Below, one piece after another: positions 1 to 8,277 of a DNA stretch of 64,000 bases (the stretch's first letter is position 1; each line of letters begins with the position of its first letter). Source of the DNA: Pseudoxanthomonas suwonensis (lineage in GTDB: Bacteria > Pseudomonadota > Gammaproteobacteria > Xanthomonadales > Xanthomonadaceae). Under the pieces are notes generated by a model. That model did not search any database. It was given only the letters and a program-made list of their open reading frames with translations, and had not been told where the DNA came from. Where the stretch lies: assembly GCF_000972865.1 (NCBI RefSeq), contig NZ_CP011144.1, positions 3,345,118 to 3,409,117 on the forward strand, in the 5' to 3' direction. The translations under genes and the position numbers were made by a program.

Positions 1-174
1 GGCCCAGCCCTGCATGGTCGCCGTCTCGGTCTCCAGGTCGGCGGTGGCCTCGTAGGCCAGCAGCGTGCCCAGCTCGGTCACCAGTTCGCGGAAACCCTTG
101 GTGCTGAGCCCGACGTCGCGCAGCAGGCCGATCTTGTGCTGGACCAAGGGGTGGCGGACTTCGACGGTCTTCAT
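1..174 (-). CDS. upp: Uracil phosphoribosyltransferase, N-terminal part only
   Basis: Only the first 58 codons lie in the window; the gene runs off the left edge. The reading starts [20 protein letters not shown] and continues through [27 protein letters not shown], which is the conserved beginning of Upp (PRPP + uracil to UMP, cytosolic pyrimidine salvage). The PRPP-binding loop is not in the window. The start ATG at 172-174 gives the standard N-terminus. The gene is followed on its upstream side by the terminator and 3' end of the TonB-dependent receptor, which reads in the same direction. Confidence 0.93.
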   Translation of the reverse strand, partial: MKTVEVRHPLVQHKIGLLRDVGLSTKGFRELVTELGTLLAYEATADLETETATMQGWA

Positions 175-242
175 GGGCGCGTGCCGTAAGGGATGGCATA
201 GGGTACGCGATGCCGTCCGGCTCCCGCAGCGCGCGCCCTGCG

Positions 243-273
243 CAAAAAGCAAGGGCCGGGAAGCCCGGCCCTT
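243..273 (-). terminator. Rho-independent terminator of the TonB-dependent receptor gene
   Basis: A perfect 10-bp stem (AAGGGCCGGG / CCCGGCCCTT at 251-260 and 264-273) with a 3-nt loop is followed, in the leftward direction, by a run of five T (the A run at 244-248). It starts 23 nt past the receptor stop codon and separates it from upp. Confidence 0.85.
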
Positions 274-295
274 GCCTGCATGCAAACCGCATCGC

Positions 296-3112
296 TCAGA
301 ACTCGTAGCGGACCCCCGCCAGCCAGGAGCGGCCGAAGCTCTCCATCTCCAGCACGCGGCTGCGCTGGCCCTGGAAGCGGACCTGCTTGGTATTGCTGAG
401 GTTGTTGGCCTCCGCGAACAGGCGCCAGTTGTCGGTCAGGGCATAGCTGGCGGAGAGGTCGAGGCTGGCGCGATCGCCCCAGTACACGTTGAGTTCCGGC
501 GATTCCACGTCGAAGGACTGGATGAACTTGGAGCGGTAGTTGTAGGCCAGGCGCGCGGTGATCCCGTACTTGTCGTAGGTCAGCGCAAGGTTGTAGTTGG
601 TGCGCGAGGTGCCCGGGAGCTCGGTGCTGCCTTCGCCGAAAGGCAGGTCGGCGCGTGAATCGGCGTAGGTGTAGTTGCCGTAGATGCCGAGGCCGTCGAA
701 CGGCGCAGGCAGCGAGTCGAACGTCTGCTGCCAGGCCAGCTCGAAGCCGTAGATCCGTCCGCGGTCGCCGTTCTCCGGGCGGGTCACCTGGCGGCTGAGG
801 CCGCCGCCGATGTCCTCGGAGTGGGTGGCCACGAACAGCGGATCGTTGATCCGCTTGTAGAACGCGGCGGCCGAAAGCAGCCCGAGCGGGCGGATGTAGT
901 ACTCATAGGACAGGTCGAGGTTGTGGGCATAGGCCGCCTTGGCCTCCGGGTTGCCCTCGGCGACCGGCGAGGTTTCCAGTTCGCCGATGGTGCGGTACGG
1001 CGCCGTGTGCATGAAGTCCGGGCGGTTCAGCGCGGTCGAGTACGACGCGCGCAGGATGCTGTCGGGCCCGGACTCGTAGCGGAAATGCAGGCTCGGGAGC
1101 ACGTGGCCGTAGTCGCGGCCAGCGGCCAGCGGCGTGATCTCGCCGGTGTCCTCGTTGTACTGCGCGGCCTCGCCATGGGTCTTGGTGCGCTCGTATCGCA
1201 CGCCGGTGATCATGGTCAGCTTGTCCCAGGTGCCGTCCAGGCGCACGTAGGCGGCGTGGATGTCCTCCTCGGCGCGGTAGTCGCCGCTGATCGAGTCCGG
1301 GATGAGGCGCTGGTGGTTGGCGCTGTCCTGCAGCGGGCCGGCGTAGTTCCGGAAGATGTCGCGGCAGAACCTGCGTCCGGCGAGGAAGTAGCCGAAGTTG
1401 TTCGAGATCGAATCGCACAGCATGTCGGACATGGTGATGCCGAGCGCGTTGAAGTCCGCCACCGAGCCGTTGCGGTAGCGCTCGTCGTCGAAGAACTTGT
1501 CGCGCAGGCGCGCGCGCAGGCCGAACTTGATGCTGCCCTCGTCGCCGATGGAGTCCAGCTTGCGGTCGGCGTCGAAGCGCAGTCCGGTTTCCTTCTCCTC
1601 GCCGTACTCGTAACGGTCGTTCAGGCGGCGGAACGCGAACCAGCTTTCCGGCAGGTCGACTCCGGTGGCCGGGGCGTCGGGGCGTCCGAGGATCGTCCAG
1701 ATCGGGAAATCGTGGTTGCTGTAGTCGTAGTCCATGCGCGGACGCACGTTCGACCGGAAGATGTACTGCATGCGCGGACTGGTTTCCTTTTCCGCCTTGC
1801 TCTGCGACGCCTGCCATTCGAAGGTCCAGTCGTCGCCGACGTAGTGCTCGCCGCCCAGGTTGTAGGTGCGGATGTTCTTGTCGTAGGTGCGCTCGCGCAG
1901 TTCCTTGTCGAACGTGGCGCGGACATTGCCGACGGTCTGGGTGGACGCGGCCGTGTGCTGGTCCATCGTGATGATGAGGTTGTCGCGGTACTCGTGGTCC
2001 TTGAACGTGGAGTCGGACGCGATGAAGTAGACCAGGTTGCCCGGGTCGATCCGGAAGTCGAAGCGGCCGGTGACGCCGGTGCGCGTGCGGGTGCCTTCGT
2101 AGTCCTTGATCTGGACCTCGGTCGGCATGATGCGGCCGTCGTCGAACTGCTGGTACAGGGTCTCGACGTTGTCGGTGAAGCGGCCCTGGCGGCTGTGCGA
2201 GGCCGATACCAGTACGCCGATGTTGCGGTCGGCGCCGAAGCGGTTGCCGACGGTCGCGTTGTACCGCTCGTTGTCGCCGCTTCCCAGCTGGTACCGTCCC
2301 GCGCCGGCGGACGCGCGCAGGGTCATGCCGTCGCGGTCCAGCGCGCTCTGAGTGCGGATGTTGATGTTGCCGGCGATGGCGTCGCCGTCCATGTCGGGAG
2401 TGATGGCCTTGGTCACTTCCAGGGCGGAGATCACGTCGGAAGGAATGGTGTCCAGCTCGACGCCGCGGGTGGTCGAGTCGGGGTTGGCCAGCTGCACGCC
2501 GTCGATGGAGACGGTGGTGTATTCCTTGGGCGCGCCGCGCACGGTCACGTAGCGGCCTTCGCCCTGGTCGCGCTCGATCGAGACACCCGGGATGCGCTGG
2601 GTCGATTCGGCGATGTTGTTGTCAGGGAACTGGCCGAGCAGGTCGGCCGAGACGACGTTGACGTAGTTCACCGAGCTGCGTTGCTGGTTCAGCGCCATCG
2701 CCTGGGCGTCGCGCATGGCGCGGACGTCCACGCGCTCGAGGTCGATCGCATCGGTGGCGATGGCGGTGCTGCGCAGGGTGACGTCCACGCGCACGCCGCG
2801 CGAACCGCCGACCTCGATTTCGACTTCCTGCGGCTGGTAGCCCAGATAGTCGACGGAAAGGCGATACCTGCCGGACGCAACGCCAGTGATCCGGAAGCTG
2901 CCATCGCGCTGGGTCACGACCTGGGTGCCGTTGAGGGTCACGCGGGCGCCGTCCAGGTAGACGCCGCGCGTGGCCTCCTTGACCTGGCCGATGACGGTGC
3001 CGGCATTGCCTTCTTCGGCGACGGACGGGGCTGGCTGCGCATTCACCGGATGGGCCGACAGTGCAAGCACGGTGGCGATCGCCGTTGCAACGGCGGAAAG
3101 TCTCAGATTCAT
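296..3112 (-). CDS. TonB-dependent outer-membrane receptor with N-terminal carboxypeptidase-regulatory-like domain
   Basis: The 938-aa product has a signal peptide ([20 protein letters not shown], cleavage near VNA-QP), then a CarboxypepD-reg-like beta-sandwich at about 35-115 ([19 protein letters not shown]), a plug domain at about 150-280 ([40 protein letters not shown]) and a 22-strand-type barrel ending in the aromatic residues YEF. This is the Xanthomonas/Caulobacter TonB-receptor type, which takes up large or scarce nutrients across the outer membrane. The frame stays open upstream as far as 4372, but only this start gives a signal peptide. It is divergent from the phytase-like and phosphatase genes, so a phosphorylated substrate such as inositol phosphate is a reasonable inference, not shown by sequence. 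Confidence 0.93.
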   Translation of the reverse strand: MNLRLSAVATAIATVLALSAHPVNAQPAPSVAEEGNAGTVIGQVKEATRGVYLDGARVTLNGTQVVTQRDGSFRITGVASGRYRLSVDYLGYQPQEVEIEVGGSRGVRVDVTLRSTAIATDAIDLERVDVRAMRDAQAMALNQQRSSVNYVNVVSADLLGQFPDNNIAESTQRIPGVSIERDQGEGRYVTVRGAPKEYTTVSIDGVQLANPDSTTRGVELDTIPSDVISALEVTKAITPDMDGDAIAGNINIRTQSALDRDGMTLRASAGAGRYQLGSGDNERYNATVGNRFGADRNIGVLVSASHSRQGRFTDNVETLYQQFDDGRIMPTEVQIKDYEGTRTRTGVTGRFDFRIDPGNLVYFIASDSTFKDHEYRDNLIITMDQHTAASTQTVGNVRATFDKELRERTYDKNIRTYNLGGEHYVGDDWTFEWQASQSKAEKETSPRMQYIFRSNVRPRMDYDYSNHDFPIWTILGRPDAPATGVDLPESWFAFRRLNDRYEYGEEKETGLRFDADRKLDSIGDEGSIKFGLRARLRDKFFDDERYRNGSVADFNALGITMSDMLCDSISNNFGYFLAGRRFCRDIFRNYAGPLQDSANHQRLIPDSISGDYRAEEDIHAAYVRLDGTWDKLTMITGVRYERTKTHGEAAQYNEDTGEITPLAAGRDYGHVLPSLHFRYESGPDSILRASYSTALNRPDFMHTAPYRTIGELETSPVAEGNPEAKAAYAHNLDLSYEYYIRPLGLLSAAAFYKRINDPLFVATHSEDIGGGLSRQVTRPENGDRGRIYGFELAWQQTFDSLPAPFDGLGIYGNYTYADSRADLPFGEGSTELPGTSRTNYNLALTYDKYGITARLAYNYRSKFIQSFDVESPELNVYWGDRASLDLSASYALTDNWRLFAEANNLSNTKQVRFQGQRSRVLEMESFGRSWLAGVRYEF

Positions 3113-3331
3113 GTGGACAATGGCTTCGTCATGGAGGAGAGGCGCCATGGAATGCGTCCCATGGCGTAACGAAACCTTCACCCGGCAATGTTTCGACATT
3201 ATGAAAGCGATGCACGCAGAGCCCATGCGCATGCGAGTCCATGACCGTCTCTTGCGCGCGTCATCGAACCGCAACATTGCATTCATAGGATCGCCGCCTT
3301 GCGCGGACATCCGTGAGAATCGAGGATCGAG
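3113..3331. other. Divergent intergenic region, receptor versus phytase-like gene
   Basis: These 219 bases must hold promoters for both directions. A CATAAT-like -10 for the leftward receptor can be read at 3198-3203, without a recognisable -35 box. I looked for paired PhoB-type CTGTCAT half-sites and found no convincing pair. A GAGG stretch just before 3332 is a plausible ribosome binding site for the rightward gene. Confidence 0.4.
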
Positions 3332-4450
3332 ATGAGGCTGAGGTTCATGGCAGTAGTTGCTGCATTGTTTCCGGCGGCTTGCGGGGTAGCGCCCGCACCC
3401 GAACCGGTGGTTGCGCCTGCCGCCGAGCCGGCGCCTGCGGTGGATGCCGCGCGCGATCTCCCGGTCGTGGCCGAAGCCTTCGTTACCGCACTCACGCCGG
3501 AAGACAACATCGACTCGCCGGCCGCCTGGACCGCGCCCGATGGGAAGACCTGGCTGATCGCCACCGCCAAGGCCACCGACAAGCTGGTGGTCTACGACGG
3601 CGCCACCGGGGAGACCCTCCGCAGCGTGGGCTCCGCCGGCACGGGTGCGGGCCAGTTCGAGCGCCCCAACGGCATCGCCACCGTCGACGACCTGCTGTTC
3701 GTGGTCGAACGCGACAATCACCGGGTCCAGGTATTGCGCCTGCCGGAGTTCGCGCACGTGGCCACGTTCGCCGCCGACGACCTGGTCAAGCCCTATGGCC
3801 TGTGGGTCAACCGCACCGATACGGGCTACGAGCTCTATGTCACCGATTCCTACGACCAGGGAGAGGATGCGCAGGGCAACGACATCCTGCCGCCGCTGGA
3901 GGAACTGGACCGCCGCGTGCACCGCTACGCGCTGGATCGCCGGGGAGACGGGCTGGAGGTGCGTGCGCTGGGCGCCTTCGGCGACACCACGCCGGCAGGC
4001 GCACTGCGTGTGGTCGAGTCGCTGTGGGGCGACCCGGCCAACGACCGCCTGCTGATCGCCGAGGAGGACGAAACCTACGCCAACGAGCTCAAGGTCTACG
4101 ACCTGGCCGGCCGCTTCAGCGGCAGGACCGTCGGTCGCGACGTGTTCGAGGCCCAGGCGGAGGGCATCATGCTCAAGTCGTGCGCCGACGGCAGTGGCTG
4201 GTGGATCACCACCGAGCAGGGCAAGGGTCGCACCGTGTTCCACCTGTTCGATCGCCGCGGCCTGGCGCACGTCGGCGCGGTGACGGGCGTGATGGTCGCC
4301 AACACCGACGGCATCTGGCTGCACGATGTGGCATCCGACCGGTTCCCGGAAGGCGTGCTGTACGCGGTGCACGACGACCAGGGCGTGGTCGCGCTGGACT
4401 GGCGGGAGATGGCGAGGACGCTTTCACTGCCGGCATGTCCCGTCGCATGA
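3332..4450 (+). CDS. Phytase-like beta-propeller protein, exported
   Basis: The 372-aa product has a short hydrophobic leader ending in PAAC, a possible lipobox with an atypical Pro at -3, so it may be a lipoprotein or simply exported. The body matches beta-propeller (BPP) phytase repeats: an opening DNIDSPAAW segment, then LVVYDGATGE, PNGIATVDDLLFVVERDNHR, PYGLWVN..ELYVTDSYDQ, LLIAEEDE, and a late EGIMLKSCADGSGWWITTEQ segment. BPP phytases release phosphate from inositol hexakisphosphate using calcium. It is the first gene of a run with the metallophosphatase (4-base ATGA overlap) and the pyrophosphatase, opposite a TonB receptor. Phytase activity is inferred from family and context; another propeller function is possible. 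Confidence 0.75.
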   Translation: MRLRFMAVVAALFPAACGVAPAPEPVVAPAAEPAPAVDAARDLPVVAEAFVTALTPEDNIDSPAAWTAPDGKTWLIATAKATDKLVVYDGATGETLRSVGSAGTGAGQFERPNGIATVDDLLFVVERDNHRVQVLRLPEFAHVATFAADDLVKPYGLWVNRTDTGYELYVTDSYDQGEDAQGNDILPPLEELDRRVHRYALDRRGDGLEVRALGAFGDTTPAGALRVVESLWGDPANDRLLIAEEDETYANELKVYDLAGRFSGRTVGRDVFEAQAEGIMLKSCADGSGWWITTEQGKGRTVFHLFDRRGLAHVGAVTGVMVANTDGIWLHDVASDRFPEGVLYAVHDDQGVVALDWREMARTLSLPACPVA

Positions 4451-5841
4451 GGTGCGTGCACTCCTCCGGATTGCGCGCCGTGCTGGCCGCGTGGCTGGTC
4501 GCTGCCGCCACGTTCGCGCCGCCGCAGGAGGCGCCGCGGCCGCCGGAACCGAACACGCGCGTTCCGGCAGGCGTGGCGCGCCATGCGCCGAGCGTCTTCC
4601 CCGACCGCATCGTCGCCTCGCCCGTGCAGGATGCGGCGACCGGCTTTGCCGTCGCCTGGCGTACCGACGCCAGTGTGGCGGCGCCGGTGCTGGAGATCGT
4701 TTTGGCCGGCGATTCTCCGGACATGGGCGTGCCGCGACAGGTGCGCGCGGCGACGACCGCGCTGCGCACCGAGAACGGCATCGGCCACCACCACCGCGCC
4801 GAGGTCGATGGCCTGCAGGCCGATACCCTGTACGCCTGGCGGGTGCAGGGCGGCGGCACCTGGAGCCCGTGGCACCACACCCGCACGCCAGCGTCGCCGG
4901 GCACGCCGCTGACCCTGCTGTACTTCGGCGACACCCAGAACAAGAACACGAGCCTGACCACGCGGGTGGTGCGCGAGGCGATGCGCCATGCGCCCGACGC
5001 GCGGCTGGCGCTGTTCGCCGGCGATCTGGTCAGCGGCGGCGACGGCGAGGACGACAACGAGTGGGGCGAGTGGTTCGAAGCCGGCGAGTCGCTGCCGACC
5101 TCGATGCTGGTCGCGCCGGCGGCCGGCAACCACGAGTACTTCGAGGAGTTCGAGGACACCCCGCAGGAGCGGCGCGTGCTCGGCGCGCACTGGCCGCGCA
5201 CCTTCGCGCTGCCGGGCAACGGCGCCGAGGGCGCGGCCGCCACCACCTACTGGTTCGATGCGCAGGACGTGCGCGTGGTGGTGCTGGACGGCACCTCCGC
5301 GCTGGACCTGGGCACGGCGCGCGCCCAGGCGGCCTGGCTGGATCGCGTGCTGGCCGGGAACACGCGGCGCTGGAGCATCGTGGTCGTCCACCAGCCGATG
5401 TTCTCGCCACGCCAGGACCGCGACAACGAACTGCTGCGCAGGCACGTGCTGCCGGTGCTGGAGCGCCGTCGGGTCGACCTGGTGCTGCAGGGGCACGACC
5501 ACGTCTATGGCCGCCGCGGCGGCCGCGTGCCCGGGCAGCCCACACCGCAGTTCGTGGTGTCGGTGGCCGGCGCCAAGCAGTACCGGCTGTCGCCGCAAGC
5601 GCGCCTAACCATGGCGCCGGTGGCCGAGGACACCCAGCTGTTCCAGGTGCTGCGCGTCGACGGCGACCGGCTGCGCTACGAGGCGCGCACCGCCACCGGC
5701 AGGCTGTACGACGCCTTCGAACTGGAGCGGGCGCCCGACGGTGGTCGCCGGCTGCGCGAACTGGAAGAGGAACGGATACCGCAGCGCGACTGCGAACGCG
5801 CGGCAACGCTCAAGGGGCGCGCCGACCGTTGCTGGGAATAG
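4447..5841 (+). CDS. Exported metallophosphatase, purple-acid-phosphatase-like
   Basis: The product (464 aa) has a signal peptide, an N-terminal fibronectin-like domain of the purple acid phosphatase type (about 50-150, with AVAWRTD and AEVDGLQADTLYAWRV), and a calcineurin-like phosphoesterase domain. The metal motifs are in order: FGDTQ, FAGDLVSGGD, AGNHE, VVVHQP and GHDHVY. True purple acid phosphatases have GDxxY; here the tyrosine is absent (GDLVS), so the purple tyrosinate centre is not expected even though the metal ligands remain. The ATG at 4447 overlaps the previous stop by four bases (ATGA), indicating translational coupling; an in-frame ATG at 4435 would add four residues. Probable role: releasing phosphate from esters in the periplasm or outside the cell. 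Confidence 0.85.
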   Translation: MRCVHSSGLRAVLAAWLVAAATFAPPQEAPRPPEPNTRVPAGVARHAPSVFPDRIVASPVQDAATGFAVAWRTDASVAAPVLEIVLAGDSPDMGVPRQVRAATTALRTENGIGHHHRAEVDGLQADTLYAWRVQGGGTWSPWHHTRTPASPGTPLTLLYFGDTQNKNTSLTTRVVREAMRHAPDARLALFAGDLVSGGDGEDDNEWGEWFEAGESLPTSMLVAPAAGNHEYFEEFEDTPQERRVLGAHWPRTFALPGNGAEGAAATTYWFDAQDVRVVVLDGTSALDLGTARAQAAWLDRVLAGNTRRWSIVVVHQPMFSPRQDRDNELLRRHVLPVLERRRVDLVLQGHDHVYGRRGGRVPGQPTPQFVVSVAGAKQYRLSPQARLTMAPVAEDTQLFQVLRVDGDRLRYEARTATGRLYDAFELERAPDGGRRLRELEEERIPQRDCERAATLKGRADRCWE

Positions 5842-5861
5842 GCGCCGGCACTGCCGGCGCC
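5841..5861 (+). other. GC-rich hairpin overlapping the phosphatase stop codon
   Basis: A 9-bp perfect stem (GGCGCCGGC / GCCGGCGCC) with a 3-nt loop begins on the last base of the TAG stop. There is no T run behind it, so it may stabilise the 3' end or weakly terminate rather than act as a standard intrinsic terminator; 120 bases separate the phosphatase from the pyrophosphatase gene. Confidence 0.4.
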
Positions 5862-5961
5862 GGATGCGGCTTCGCAACGATTCTGCCGCAGATCGCCCAA
5901 CGGCTTCCTGTTTCCCGACGCCACGCCGTGCGACACGGCGCCATCTTCTCCGGAGCTACCC

Positions 5962-6609
5962 ATGATCCTGCGCAGTCCCGCCATCGCCCTGGTCGCCGTC
6001 CTGGCCTCGGCGCTTTTCCCGTCGGCCGATGCAGTTGCTTCGGACCACGTCGTCCATCCTTTCCTGGTCGCGCAGCCGGACTCGGCGCCCGGCGAGGTGC
6101 TGCTGGCGGTGGAGATCCCGGCCGGCAGCTTCACCAAGTACGAGATCAACGAGCAGGGCCTGGTCTTCGTCGACCGCTTCCAGTCGATGCCGGTGGTGTA
6201 TCCGGCCAACTACGGTTCGCTGCCGCGCACGCTGGCCGGCGACGGCGATCCGCTCGACGCGCTGGTGCTGACCCGCGAACCGCTGCATCCGGGCGTGTTG
6301 ATCCGCTTCCGCCCGATCGGGGTGCTGCGCATGACCGACAAGGGCGAGCAGGACGAGAAGATCATCGGCGTGCCCACCGACAAGATCGATCCGACCTATG
6401 CCGGCATCCGCGACCTGGCCGACCTGCCGCAGATCGAGCGGCAGCGGATCGAGGCGTTCTTCCGGGTCTACAAGGATCTGCCGGCCGGTCGCAATCCGAT
6501 CGAACTGGACGGCTGGGGCGATGCCGCCGAAGCCAGGGCGCTGGTGCGGCAGTCGCTGGACCGTTTCGCCGGGAACGCGGACCAGGCCCGGCGCGAAGCG
6601 GGCAGGTAG
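5962..6609 (+). CDS. Inorganic pyrophosphatase, family I, with signal peptide
   Basis: The 215-aa product is a family I PPase preceded by a hydrophobic leader (MILRSPAIALVAVLASALFP, likely cleavage after ADAVA). The active site is complete: EIPAGSFTKYE, the arginine in VDRF, YPANYG, GDGDPLDALV with the three metal aspartates, TDKGEQDEKI and FFRVYKDL. Cytosolic Ppa makes biosynthesis irreversible, but this copy is predicted periplasmic, where it would turn diphosphate into two phosphates. It follows the phytase-like and phosphatase genes by 120 bases, in line with phosphorus scavenging. I did not assign the symbol ppa because the housekeeping enzyme is normally leaderless. Confidence 0.9.
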   Translation: MILRSPAIALVAVLASALFPSADAVASDHVVHPFLVAQPDSAPGEVLLAVEIPAGSFTKYEINEQGLVFVDRFQSMPVVYPANYGSLPRTLAGDGDPLDALVLTREPLHPGVLIRFRPIGVLRMTDKGEQDEKIIGVPTDKIDPTYAGIRDLADLPQIERQRIEAFFRVYKDLPAGRNPIELDGWGDAAEARALVRQSLDRFAGNADQARREAGR

Positions 6610-6626
6610 CCGCCGTCGGCGCGGCG

Positions 6627-8189
6627 TCAGGCCCCGGCGGCGCGATGCCGCACCAGCCGCCCGCGGACACCGGTGGGCTCGCCGTCCTGGTAGGCGGGCT
6701 GCCCGTTGAGCAGCACCAGGTCGAAGCCTTCGGCCAGCGCGAACGGATCGACGTAATCCGCGCGCGCCCGCACCCGGGCCGGGTCGAACAGCACCAGGTC
6801 GGCGATCGCGCCGGCGCGTAGCGTGCCGCGGTCCTTCAGGCCCAGGATCCGCGCCGGCAGGCCGGTGGCCTTGCGCACGGCTTCCTCCAGCGACACCCGG
6901 CGCTCGTTCACCACGAAGTCCTCGATCCAGGCGGCGAAGGTGCCGTGGCCGCGCGGGTGCCGTCCCCTGGGCGAGCCGTCGCTGGCGATGGCTACGTGGG
7001 GGTCGACCAGGATCCGTGCCTGCAGCTCCTTGTCCATCACGAAGTGCGCCGCCTGGCCGCCGCGCGGCCCCAGCGCCAGCAGCACCTCCGGCCACGGCCG
7101 GCCGTCGGCCTGCGCCACCTGGGCCAGGGTCCTGCCGGCATGCTGCCCGGTGCCGAACAGCAATGCGTCCGGCCCGCCGCGGCGGAGCAGGCGCTGCTCC
7201 ACCCAGGCGCGCAGTTCGTCGCGCCGGTTGGCCAGTACCTGCGCATAGTCGGTGGGCGGCAGCGCCCATTCCGGGAACAGGATGCCGATGCCGGTATAGC
7301 TGGCGAGGTAGGGATAGGCGTCGGCGGTCAGCGGGATGCCGGACTCGCGCATGCGCTGCAGTTCGGCGAGCGTGCGTTCGGCGCGCCCGGCGCCCTTGCC
7401 GTGCACCACCTTCAGGTGCGAGACGTGGGTGCGCGCCGGACGGCTGGCCTCGACGTGCTCGCGGATCGCCGCATCCACCTTGTCCTCGTCCTCCGAACGC
7501 AGGTGGCTCATCGCCACCGCGTCGTGGCGCGCGAGTATCTGGCCAAGCGGAGCGATCTCGGCCGGGGAGGCATAGAGGCCGGGCACGTATTCCAGGCCGG
7601 TGGACATGCCGAACGAGCCGGCGGCGAGGTCGGCCTCGAGCAGTGCGGCCATGCGCGCCTGCTGGGCGGCCGAGGGCACGCGGGTGCCATCGTCGATGCC
7701 CGCCTGCCGGCGCAGCGAACCGTGCCCGGACGTGGTGGCGACGTTGATGTCCGGCAGGGCGCGTTCGAGCGCTTCGAACCAGGCCCGGATGCCACCGGCG
7801 GTACCGTCGCCCGCCGCCGGGCTGGCGCCGTCCTGGCCCAGCACGACGGTAGTGGCGCCCATCGCCAGGTGGCTCGCGTAGGACTGGGTGGTCGGATCGC
7901 CGTGCACGTGCAGGTCGATGAAGCCCGGTGCCAGCACCCGGCCGCCGCCTTCGACGATGCGCGCGCCGCGCGCTGCGCTGGCGGCGATGCGGCCGATGTG
8001 CTCGATGCGGTCGCCGCGCACCAGGACGTCGGCGGCCAGCGCCGGCGCGCCGGTGCCGTCGACCACGCGCACGTCGCGGAGCAGCAGGGCCGGCGCGGAG
8101 CCGGATGCGGCCCTGGCCCAGCCGGACAGGGAGGCCGAGGCGGCGCCTGCCGCCGTCGCCACCAGGAAACCGCGTCGTGACCATCCCAT
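6627..8189 (-). CDS. N-acyl-D-amino-acid deacylase-like amidohydrolase, Tat-exported
   Basis: The 520-aa product starts MGWSRRGFLVATAAGAASAS, with a twin-arginine motif and hydrophobic stretch, so export as a folded metalloenzyme is likely. The amidohydrolase features are GFIDLHVHGD (metal HxH), HVSHLKVVHGKG (lysine and histidine region), and IASDGSPRGRHPRGHGTFA, a pattern typical of the D-aminoacylase / dihydroorotase-like branch. It would hydrolyse an N-acyl bond of a D-amino acid or a related amide. The start at 8189 has GGGAGAA just upstream; a longer start at 8243 lacks a sensible N-terminus. It follows the aminotransferase gene by 88 bases in the same direction, probably one operon divergent from the Lrp regulator. 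Confidence 0.85.
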   Translation of the reverse strand: MGWSRRGFLVATAAGAASASLSGWARAASGSAPALLLRDVRVVDGTGAPALAADVLVRGDRIEHIGRIAASAARGARIVEGGGRVLAPGFIDLHVHGDPTTQSYASHLAMGATTVVLGQDGASPAAGDGTAGGIRAWFEALERALPDINVATTSGHGSLRRQAGIDDGTRVPSAAQQARMAALLEADLAAGSFGMSTGLEYVPGLYASPAEIAPLGQILARHDAVAMSHLRSEDEDKVDAAIREHVEASRPARTHVSHLKVVHGKGAGRAERTLAELQRMRESGIPLTADAYPYLASYTGIGILFPEWALPPTDYAQVLANRRDELRAWVEQRLLRRGGPDALLFGTGQHAGRTLAQVAQADGRPWPEVLLALGPRGGQAAHFVMDKELQARILVDPHVAIASDGSPRGRHPRGHGTFAAWIEDFVVNERRVSLEEAVRKATGLPARILGLKDRGTLRAGAIADLVLFDPARVRARADYVDPFALAEGFDLVLLNGQPAYQDGEPTGVRGRLVRHRAAGA

Positions 8190-8277
8190 GCCGTTCTCCC
8201 GTGCGACCGATCGATGCGAAGGTGCCGCGGATGGGACGGGCACGCGCGGCCCGTCCCCTGTTGCCGATCGCGGCGGG

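Noticed and set aside
821..3169. 782-codon open frame on the + strand opposite the TonB receptor
   Set aside because: The translation is low-complexity (valine, glycine, arginine, alanine) with no motif; at about 70 % GC the antisense frame stays open by codon bias. The opposite strand carries a clear receptor.
3113..3331. Pho box upstream of the phosphorus-scavenging genes
   Set aside because: Only isolated TCAT half-sites are present; no correctly spaced direct repeat was found.
3113..4372. N-terminal extension of the TonB receptor frame to 4372
   Set aside because: It would run antisense through the phytase-like gene and bury the signal peptide; the start at 3112 is typical.
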